Shown: piece after piece, positions 45,625-57,457 of the stretch
Position numbering within the stretch: position 1 is the stretch's first letter
How the letters are laid out: the number at the start of each line of letters is the position of its first letter
Source of the DNA: Plecoglossus altivelis
Lineage: Eukaryota > Chordata > Actinopteri > Osmeriformes > Plecoglossidae
Direction of reading: 5' to 3'
Assembly: GCA_036571765.1 (NCBI GenBank)
Contig: BROE01000003.1
Location: forward strand, 17,970,344 to 18,034,343
DNA length: 64,000 nt
Program-made: the position numbers and the translations under genes
The notes under the pieces: generated by a model
Seen by the model: the letters and a program-made list of their open reading frames with translations, nothing else
What the model was told of the DNA's origin: nothing
Database searches by the model: none

Positions 45625-48600
45625 GTTGCCTTTCTGTTGTCCTTCCCTCCCTCCCTGTCTGAGGAGAGGGGAGTCAGGAGTGTGTGTTTGTTATTGTAGA
45701 TGAGCCAGTGCACCAGTCCCAAGAACTCTGCAGAATGTCATGACATTAAAACAGCCAGTCAGGTGTGCACTGGAGAGTACGGGAGACAACATGTGTCATC
45801 TGGAGTGTTCACTGTGTAAATATGTTTGTTATTTATGCACAATGTGTGTATGTGTGAGGGGGCTGCATGTATGTGTGTGGGATAGGTACGTGTGCGTGTC
45901 TATGTGAATGTGTGTGTGTGTGAGAGAGGGAGGGTGCATGTACGGGGTGTGTGTGTGTACGCGTGGGTATGTGTGTGTGTGTGCGCACGCGTGTGTGTGA
46001 AGGGGGGTTGCATGTGTGTGTGTGCGTGTGAAGGGGGGGTGCATGTGTGTGTGTGCGTGTGTGTGTGCGCATGTGTGTGTGTGTGAGTGTGTGTGTGTGT
46101 GTGTGTTTGTGTGTGTGAAGGGGGGTGCATGTGTGTGCGTGAGTGAGTGTGTGTGCTGGTCAGCTGGTCTTGTGTGGGCTCCCAGGAAAGGTCAGTGTTG
46201 ACCTCCCTCCAGCTTCCTGTTGCTGCCCCCATCATTCACATGTTGCAAGGCACCATGGGTAACATACCCTGTGGTGCCTGAGTACGCACTGTACAGAACC
46301 CGCTCTGTCCTCCGGACTCGCACGCACACACACGCATGACACGCACATGCAAACAAACACATACAAACACACATGCATATTTTCATACATGCTATCCTGG
46401 TCTCCTTAGTGAAGGCAGCAAACAAGCGTCCAAAAAGCATCTCTGCTCTCAAAACACACTCGTTTAAGTCTCATTTACAGTAGATGAACAATCAAGCACC
46501 GACTAATTTATGGGCAGGGAGTGTGTTGATGCTAGTGGTTGCCATGAGGACAGTTCCCTTGGCAGCTGTGGGCAGCTGTGAGGGAGGTGATGGAGGAGAG
46601 GAAGGAGGTGGGCTCACCGTTTCCACGGTGCTGGAAGGAAGGGGAGAACTCCTTGGCCGTCAGCCTGGCCAGGCGACACTCTTCCTGGGACTTTTCTGAT
46701 GCTGCCATCGCTGCATCCGCCTTGACCCCGGCGTGGGCCGTCCTAGGAGAGGGGGCGGGGCAGAGGAAGAAGGGGGCGGGGCAGAGGGAGAAGGGGACGG
46801 GGGGAGGGGGGAGTAGGGGGGAGAAGGGAGAAGGGTTCGGGGCGGAGACGGGGAGAGGGTGGAGAAAGGAGAAGGGGAAATTAAGGGGGTGTCAGGCAGG
46901 GAAAGGAAAACAAGTTAACATTTACACCGGGCAACTTCCTGTCTGTCAGTACGCCAGCCTTGCGTCGCAAATCACGTACTTTTAGTCTGTACTGTAGATG
47001 ATAACCCTAACCCTAACCCTGCGCTTTCTAGCAGTCACGGTGAGAGCCCATGTCTCTCTATCCTCCTCTCTCCGCACCCATCCCAGCTCCCCTCGCCTCT
47101 CACTTTCTCTCACCTCCTCTTACCTACCCTTACCTCCTCTCACCTACCCTTACCTCCTCTTATCTACCCTTACCTCCTCTCACCTACCCTTACCTCCTCT
47201 TATCTACCCTTACCTCCTCTCACCTACCCTTACCTCCTATCACCTACCCTTACCTCCTCTCACCTACCCTTACCTCCTCTTACCTACCCTTACCTCCTCT
47301 TATCTACCCTTACCTCCTCTCACCTACCCTTACCTCCTCTCACCTACCCTTACCTCCTCTTACCTACCCTTACCTCCTCTTACCTACCCTTACCTCCTCT
47401 CACCTACCCTTACCTCCTCTTACCTACCCTTACCTCCTCTCACCTACCTTCAACTCCTCTCACCTCCTCAAAAAGAGAGGAACGACAGACAAAGAGAGTT
47501 AGACATGCAGAGAGAGCAAGACAGACAGAGAGATAAAGACAATCCCAGAGAGAGAGGTGTACAGAAAGAGAGAGATTGAGACTTGAGAGAGACCAACACA
47601 CAGAGCGAAGCCATCTAACAGGATAACACATGAGCATGTAACAACTTGCATCTCAGCGGAGCAGGTGATTCAAGACTGTTTCAAGTTTATCATTCTGTAC
47701 GTCATTCAGTATCAGCATGTGTGTGTGTGTATGTGTGAATCCTACCTTGTACACCTGGGGCCAGGTAATGCCTGCAGTTTCTTACTGTAACTCTGAACAC
47801 TACTGTCTGTCAGTCTTTCTGTCTGTCCATCTGTCTCTGTCTGAAGGAATCTACAGGTTTGGGGGGTTACTGACACCATAGCTAGCACCATGGCTTGCTA
47901 GCTAGAGTGTAACCTGTGGGTCACTCCCTGCGGTGGAAAGCTTTTTGCTACTTAACATTAGCTACTTAGCTTTAGGTTGTAGGGCCGGAAGAGTTTGATG
48001 AGATTAGCAGGAATGAAGGGACCAAATATAGCAAATGCCTACCCTTGCATGTATATAGCCTAGCGTGTGTTTGTGTGTGTGTGTTTGTGTGTGTGTGTAG
48101 AAATGTATACGTAAATACACATACTCGCAAACTAACGCAGAACATGTTATCCAGGGGGTTCAGTTCTCGCTTAAAAAGACCTGCACTGAACACACCAGCT
48201 ACAGCTGCTACTGAACACTTTATGTTACCTTGACAAGTGTGCAGTACGCAGTTACCTTGACAAGTGTGCAGTATGCAGCTAGTATGGACAGAAGTATGGA
48301 CAAACCAGGTCTGGATCCAGACTACTCTGTATTGCTCTAAACATGTGGTGAATGAACAGTGTTCAGTGTGCAGAGTCAGTTCGGTTCAGAGTCAGTTCAG
48401 TTCAGAGTGTTCGGAGTCAGTGTTCGGATTCAATGTTCAGAGTCACTTCAGTTCGGAGTGCTCTGAGTCAGTGTGCAGAATCAGTGTTCAGAGTAAGTTC
48501 AGTTCAGAGTGTTCGGAGTCAGTGTTCAGACTCAGTGTTTAGAGTAAGTTCAGTTCAGAGTGTTCGGAGTCAGTGTTCAGAGTCAGTGTTCAGATTCAGT

Positions 48601-50720
48601 GAGTCAACATTGAGAGTGGGTGTTCTAACCTGGACAGGGCGATCTCTGCCTTCTGCTTGGAGATATCAGCAGCCTTCTCAGCTGCTTCCACAGAGCGGTC
48701 CACCTTCTCTCTGATCTTACTGGCTCTAAGCGGGATGAGATTCTTCTTCTTGCCACTCACCTACGGAGAACACGAGGAGTTAGTCCAGGGGTGTCTAATC
48801 CTGGTCCTCCAGGGCCGCTGTCTGGAAGGTTTGAGATGTTTCCCCGCTCCAGCACACCTGATTCTAATGGATGGGTCATTATCAGGCTTCGACAAAGCTT
48901 GAGAACGCCTCATTCATTGTAATCAGGTGAGCATGGAAACATCTAAAACTGTCAGGACAGTGGCCCTCGAGGACCAGGATTGGACACCCCTGAGAGAGTT
49001 AGAACTGAGCTTCAGAACAGACGTGCGTTAAGAGACGGACAGCGGGGGGTGTTGAGTCTCTCCTTCCTTCTCACCAGAATGTTCTGCTTGTACTTCCCCT
49101 CCTCTTTGGTGCCGTCGGGGAAGGTGGTGCAACCGTAACCGTGGCGTTTGTTCCCCAGCCACTCCCCCGCGTACTGCAGCCCGTCTGACCGCCGGCTCAC
49201 CCCCAAACCGCTCCGCTTGTCGTTCTTCCACTCCCCCGCGTACGTTTCCGTCGCCGTGGCGTCCACGTCGTCTTCGGCGCCCGCCAGCTCGGCCTCGCCC
49301 TCCCCCAGACTGATGGTGGAGTTGATGTCGGACGCGGCAGAGCTGACGGTGCTCATTCCCGCCTCGCTGCGGAACGAGCTCTGCTTGGAGCGCTGGGACG
49401 CCAGGGAGGACTTGGACTCGGACTTGCGGAGCTTGAGACTGCTGAGGAGTGAGCGGCGGAACAGGCCTTTCTTCTTGCCCTTCAGGAGCTCCGACTCGCT
49501 GTGGGCCGTCAGGACGAAGCCGCCACGCGACACGGCGGGGCTACCCACCACCGTGACCCCGCCCCCCGTCCCGGAGGCCACGCCCCCGCGGTCGGCCAGC
49601 AGGGCGGAGCCGTTGCTGTGTTCGGAGCGCAGGGAGTTTATGGAGGTGCGCAGAGGCGAGCGGATGACAGCCGCCATGCCGTACGGAACACTCTGGCGTA
49701 TGCCGTAACCATGGCGCATCCCGCCCACCCATTGGCCCTGGTATGTACCTGTGGAGGGGGGGGGGAGGGGGACGAACGGAAGAAAGAAAGGAAGGAAGGA
49801 GGGAGGGATGGAGGGAGGGAGGGAGAATTTAAAAGGAGATGGAACTAAGTTACAGGAAGTTGTTATATTTTCCTGTGGCAGTTAATTGTTCTCGTTTCGT
49901 CCCTCGGAGCCGTCATGCTGTGTCATCACACCAGGCCTAGACACTAAGTGACAGGTGTGATGCAATGTTGCTAGGATACATTTCCTCCTCCGCATTCTGA
50001 TATCCTGATGAATGACACACCTGGACACCTGTGCATGGATCACTATGCTACAGAGATACGGTACTGTAGTGAAGTAGAGTAGAATAGGTAGAATAGAGCA
50101 CAGTAGAGTAGAGTAGAAGAAAGAACAGCACAATAGAGTACAGTCGAATACAATGAAGTACTGCCCAGCATAGTACAACACCAGTACAGTAACGTAAAGT
50201 ATAGCAGAGCAGAGTAGATGAGTAAATCACAGGAGGGGATTATGTGAACCCACACACACGCTAAACTGTCTTTCAGTACAAGCCTCCATTCTGTCTCAGA
50301 TTCTGCAGATCGTCCTTCTCTCCGAGTTAGACATCTCTGAGCAGACTGCCATAGACAGACTGCCACAGACAGACTGCAACAGACAGACTGCCACAGACAG
50401 ACTGCCACAGATAGACTGCCACAGACAGACTGCCACAGACAGACTGCAACAGACAGACTGCCACAGACAGACTTCCACAGACAGACTGCCACAGACAGAC
50501 TGCCACAGACAGACTGCCACAGACAGACCGCCACAGACAGACCGCCACAGACTCCACTGTGACTTGAGTCTTCAGGAGGTTTGCTAGCGTAATGCTGTAG
50601 CTAGCACAAAGAGCTAGTATTCTGTTCTTCACATCTCCTACATGGAAGGGTTAGGGTTTTAAAATGGATCTGATCTATGGCTTCCTTTGAGATAGGAAGA
50701 CAAGATGACAAGGCTGTGTT

Positions 50721-50787
<67 letters not shown>

Positions 50788-51848
50788 GAGATAGAGAGGG
50801 AGAGAGAGAGAGAGAGAGAGAGAGAAAGGGAGATAGAGAGAGAGGGAGAAAGAGAGAGAGGGAGAGAGAGGGGGGGAAAGAGAGAGAAAGAGAGAGGGGG
50901 AGAGAGAAGACGAGAGAGAGAGACAAGGAGAAGAGGGAGCGCTAGAGGGAGAAAGCAAGTGCAGCACGAGGGAGAGAGAGACCACCCGCGAGGGCGAGAG
51001 AGTCAGAGAGAGAAAAGAGAGCGACGGTCTACCAGAGAGACGCCACGGGAAAAGAGGAAGGGAGGGGGAGAGAGTGGGAGTGGGATAAAGGGAGAGAGAG
51101 GAAGGTGAGAGAGTGGAAGGAGAGAGAAGCAGTGAGAAAGAGAGCGGCGAGAGAGAGATAGTGGGTTGTGCGGGAGCTAGGGAGAGATACGTGGAGTGGA
51201 GAGCAGGAGGAGGGATGAAAGCCATGAGTGAGACGGCCGGGCAGGGCAGCAAGCTGCGGGGACGGTAGACAGAGGCGAGTCGGAGAGAGGGGGAGCGGAG
51301 AGAGAGAGAGTAGATGAGGGAGGGAGAGATAAGAAAGAGAGAGTATACGAGTGAAGAGAACAAATTGAGGGAGGAGTGTTTCATCGTAAACACTTAAATC
51401 CGCTTTGTGATTGACTCAGCGTCACAACCTCCGCCACACAAGCAGGGCTCGCTCTTACACACACAACAANNNNNNNNNNNNNNNNNNNNNNNNNNNNNNN
51501 GAGAGAGAGGGAGGTGGAGAGAGGGGGAGGGAGAGAGAGTGAGAGAGAGGGAGGGAGAGAAAGAAAGAGAGAGATAGAGGAAGAGAACAATTGAGGGAGG
51601 AGCTGTCTCATGTAACACTTGTAAATCCCTTTGTGACTTGACTCAGCTCACAACTCAGCACACAAGCAGGGTGCTTTTATCCACACACACACTACACACA
51701 CAAACACGCACACACCACACACAAACACAGAGCACTCACACAACACACACTGCACTCACACACAACACAAACACACACAGCACACACACTCACACACACC
51801 ACAGCCGGGACGCACACTCTCTCACACACGACACACACACCCACACAC

Positions 51849-51882
<34 letters not shown>

Positions 51883-52652
51883 CTCACTTCACTCATCACA
51901 CACTGCACAAACACACAGCAACACACACACAGCACACCACTCACTCACACACACAAACACACACAGCACACACACACACACACTCACTCACACACACAAA
52001 CACACACAGCACACACACAAACACAAACACACACACACACAAACACATGAACAAACCAAACACCCGCGTATCTCCACAGAGCCTCACCAAGTGCATACAG
52101 ACAGCATAAAACACACACCACTGACAGTTGACTATAGTAATAAGGCATTGGAAACTAGACACCTCTGTGTTTAATCTGCTGTTTATCTGTCCTCCTAACT
52201 GTCTATCTACACATCAGCTCTCTAACCAACCGCCTGTTCTCTCTCCATGGTTCTGAAATCTAGGACAATTCACTACTCCACACACACACTCACAAACACA
52301 CACACACACACAAACAAACACTCACACACAAACAGTTCCCATGCACACAAACACACGCGCAAATACTCACACACACACATACACACAAAGTTGTGCAATG
52401 CATGGATGAATCTAAGCGTTGTGTATGTGTACAGTATGAGTCGGCCTAATCCATATCCTGTCCTTGCCATGCTGCCAGTGACTGCCAACCCTGTGATGTA
52501 ACTTCCAGCTTGATGATTCATCAGTGCAAGCGTTCTAGAACATGCTGGACACATACGACCATATATGGACACTATTTGCTTTCTCTGTATCTCCATCTGT
52601 GTCATTTCCTCCCCCACCAGACCAACCTGGATCGTAGGCACATATACTGTGT

Positions 52653-52696
<44 letters not shown>

Positions 52697-54192
52697 CAAT
52701 AAATACACACTTGTAGAAGTGCCAGTAGGAATGGTAAGGTGTTTATCATAAGAGATGACCATGTGACCATGTTTGTCCTCTTTATTGTATATTATTTCTT
52801 CAAAACCTTTTTCAAAAATATCAATTTTTAAAAACTTTTTTCGTACACAAGAAAAATTTTATGGTAAATAATAATAGATAGATATGAATATACAACTGTT
52901 TTTTCCACTCTACGACCGCTGAATTTCACGTTTTGCCCAATATGGTTTTCCATACCGAATGATATACAGTACGCTCAGGTTTGTTGCAACTTAAAAGTCC
53001 TATCTGCGTCAGATTGAACAGTTGTCACAATGAAAAGTCAGTCTAACCAAGAAAACCTATCACAAAATCGTCCATTCGTCATCCAAATCTTTTCAAACTT
53101 CCCTCTGAAATGTTTTGGAGACTCTTAGCGACACGTGCGTTCACTCAGATCGAACTCTGGAGCTCTCCGCGGTGCTGAAGAAGGAACGTGTTCATATTTG
53201 GTGTAGCCTATCCTGTGATCCTACAACCACATGCAGTATTCGTGTCGCCCATCATCACGCCCACCCAAAATAGCTGGATTGGTTCAATCGTGCGTGCTAC
53301 AGACCCTAATCACGTCACGCTCGTGCTAATCAGTCAACTAACCTGCAATGCTATCTACATTCACATAATCTCATAACCTTGCCCTAATTGCGTAAAAATA
53401 TATATAAAACAAGTTACGGTATTATAAAGGTTTCAAAAGAAAACTAATTCAAAATGATCACCACAATCCTAACTCAACCACGGACAAACAAGATGTTTCA
53501 CGTTGTAGCCTATATATGACGGTTGTAGACCAACATACCGACAATGGTGTGACAGGGATATCCGAATACCTGTCACACGGAGCTTTGAAGGCCTACGCGT
53601 TGTGGTCTCCTAGCCTGCCAGCCCACACAAGCCCACCCAGTGGGTCATTTACATATCCTATTGGTTTTCTATGTCCCAACGATTTTACTCCGAGTTTTTT
53701 TTTTTGGTCTTCCCGCCAGAGGCCTGACAAGTGCGTTGTGCGTGAAGCGAAATGGGGAGCGGTACGGAAATAGTTAACGCGGAAAGATCAAAGACGCGGA
53801 AACATCACACACACAGCACCCTGATTTAATCACGCGCCATCCCGCGGGCTAAATTCATAATCGTTTCTTTGGCAACATGCCGTTTCTGGGTTTAAACGCG
53901 GTCCGTGTGTAGTCGCATAGGTTTCACTCCCTCCATCAAGACTAGTTTAAGCCGTCATTAACCTGTAATCAAACGGCATGCTGAGTGTATAAAGGCCAGG
54001 CTTACTTTAACTTTTTTATTGGCTCACCCATGTTTGTTGAACAATTTATGTATTTCACAACTCAGTCCTTCTGGGGCACACGTTGTAGAGTCGGTGTTAA
54101 TGTGTAGCCTCTGCGACTGCTCGTGTGTGAGTGAATATTAAATAATTCGATGATTTCGCTCAATGCAGCATTGTTTTATGTGAGAGCTTTCC

Positions 54193-54284
<92 letters not shown>

Positions 54285-54727
54285 CTCTCTCACTCTCTAT
54301 CCCTGTCGTCTGTAACAAGTAACGTCAATGTGAACATTTGTTGGACACGGTGCCGTACAGCTGTTTATACTGTCGCGAGTTCGGTTTCTGACCTAACCTA
54401 ACCGTAGTAATATCAACATTAGAAGCGATATGCTATTACAGTAAAAGCTAAATCGGCTTAAATCGAGTACGGATGTTATCCGGTTAAGGGATTTTTTTGT
54501 CGAGACTTTTTTTTTTCAAAGACGCAGCGATTTAGCCATGAGTCTTTGACATATTTGTCATTCTATTTTGCATTATATAACGTTCTAGACCTTACATAAA
54601 TGTGTCCGTTTTAACTGTCTGTGTCTGTTGGTTTAATCTACAGCTTTCTATAGAACGTTCTAGCTGTCAACAAGGCTTCAGTAGATCTCACCACCCCTGG
54701 TCCATATTCAAGCATTCATCCTTTCAT

Positions 54728-54801
<74 letters not shown>

Positions 54802-56889
54802 TGGTTAGGGCTAGTCTGCTGTCTGTACATTACTTTATTTTCTAGTCTGCACTAACCCACAGTCCTTACTGGTCCCTGAACTAACCCACAGTCTATACTA
54901 GTCTATTTACCATCCCAGTCTATACTAGTCTATTTACCAGCCCAGTCTATTCTAGTCTATTTACCAGCCCAGTCTATACTAGTCTATGCACTGGCCCAGT
55001 CTATTCTAGTCTATGCACTAGCCCACAGTCTATACTAGTCAATTTTCCATCCCAGTCTATACTAGTCTATGCACTGGCCCAGTCTATACTAGTCTATTTA
55101 CCATCCCAGTCTATACTAGTCTATGCACTGGCCCAGTCTATTCTAGTCTATGCACTGGCCCAGTCTACACTAGTCTATGCACTGGCCCAGTCTACACTAG
55201 TCTATGCACTAGCCCACAGTCTATACTAGTGTATTTACAACTGCATCTGTCTCATCTATCTACACATCTGGCTCAGCATATCCTTGTATCTATCTCTTCT
55301 GTTTAGATAGAGCAGTAAGAGGATTCTCCACCAGTCAATCTCCCTCACCTGTTGACTACATAGTATCGTAATACTGAGATTTCTCTTGATCCTCATCTAC
55401 CTCTCTCTTTTATCATTCTGAAGTTCTCTCAACTTCTCCCTCTCCTTCTCCTTCTTTTTCTCCTCTCTCTCATTCTGCTCTGTGCATCTGATTAAGCAGC
55501 TAGATTAGAGCCCGACTAAGTAAACACCATTAGCAGAGACAGCCGGCCAATCAGAGGCGGAGGGAGCCCTGAGTCCCTGGTGACACACTGACCTGCCGCA
55601 AGTCTGCGAGCGTTGCCACGGCAACCCCTCTGCATGGGGAGGCTCCTCAGCCAGGATGCTGCAGAGCTGCGGAGCTCACGGCAACCAGGGTGCCACGGCA
55701 ACCAGGGAGCCAAGGAGTAAATCGCAAACAACCATCGGAGAACAAGAAGGAAGGAGGAGAGAACAGGGTGAAAGAGGGAAGGAGGAGATCATCCACCTAT
55801 TCTGTCCGGGTGAACAGAATTGTGGTGGTGCAGAGAGAAGATAGTAGATTGTGATGCGTTTGAAAACCACAAAGCACTCCTGGGAGCTAAAAATGATAGT
55901 TCAAAAGCCATTCTTTTCCTCTAAACTTTCGAAACTGTTGTGTATGTGTAAATATAACCGCTAGATGACTACATTTATTCGTCCAGCAGGAGTGTGGGGG
56001 CGGGGGAGGTTGAAACTGCAATATCTTGACTTGCAGTCAAATGTTCTACCACTGATATATACATCCCCATGTTCTACCACTGATATATACCCATCCCCAT
56101 GTTCTACCACTGATATATACCCATCCCCATGTTCTACCACTGATATATACCCATTCCCATGTTCTACCACTGATATATACCCATCCCCATATTCTACCAC
56201 TGATATATACATCCCCATGTTCTACCACTGATAAACCCATCCTCATGTTCTACCACTGACCCATCCCCATGTTCTACCACTGTCTCAGACTGTATGATGT
56301 ATGTGAGTACTTGCATTCACACACATCTCTCCTCCTTGACCTCGCCCCATGGCTACGACATCACCTTGTCCACTTCCTGACATACGGCCAATCACGCGGC
56401 CACAGACCAAACTTTCCCTGTCCTCATGACACCTCGTACTCCACAGCAAAAGGTTAGACGGAACACACGTTGAATGGCGAAACTAAATGGTATTTATAAA
56501 GCATCCATCTAGCAGATGCTTCATTCAAAGAAGTATGCAACGCAGGGAGATGTGCATGTACATTGTACAGCGTATGTGTGCATCCGTGTGTGTATGTATC
56601 AGAGTGTGAATGATGGGTGGTGAGGGGTGCATCCGTGTGTGTGTGTGTATGTCCATGGTGTGTATGTGTCAGAGTGTTTGTGTGTGTGTGTGTGCGCTCC
56701 AAAGTGACTTATGGTTGTCCTCAGTGCTTGGTCTAGGGGGACCAGGTGTCTGGTAGGGAAACAACCCAATGTTCCCTATGAGGGCTTCCCTCTGCAGGTG
56801 ACCTGGTATTTCTCTCTCTCTCTCCCTTCCTCACTCTCTCTCTCTCTCTCTCCCTTCCTCTCTCTCCCTTCTTTACTCTCTCTCCCTTC

Positions 56890-56939
<50 letters not shown>

Positions 56940-57421
56940 GCCAAGGCCTGCAGAGTCCGGATGGCCTTATTTGGGGCCTCCAAATATATCTTTTACTGCA
57001 GCTGGAGATAGAGCTGGGGCAAGGAACTGGGCAAAGAGCTGAGGCAGGGGCTGAGGCTGGGCTGGGGCTTGGGGCTAGAGGCTGGGGGTTAGCGTTGAGG
57101 CTGGAGGTTAGGTTTGAAGCTGGGGCTGTGTTTCGGGTTGAGGCTGGGGTTAGGGTTGAGGCTGGGGGTTAGGATTGAGGCTGGGGCTGGGGGTTAGGGA
57201 TAAGGCTGAGGGTTAGGATTGAGGCTGGCGCTGGGGGTTAGATTTGAGGCTGGGGCTGGGGTTTAGGGATTAGGCTGGGGGTTAGGCTTGAGGCTGGGGG
57301 TTAGGAGTGGTTCTGAAGCTGGAACTGAGTGTTGGGCTGAAGCTGGATAAAATGCCTGCCAACCCTCTAATGATCGATGGACTGAGATACACAAAAGAGA
57401 GAAGAGCAGAGAGAGAGAGAG

Positions 57422-57457
<36 letters not shown>

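Noticed and set aside
47002..47020. Telomere fusion scar
   Set aside because: Only three CCCTAA units; the neighbouring minisatellite has similar words, so chance is enough.
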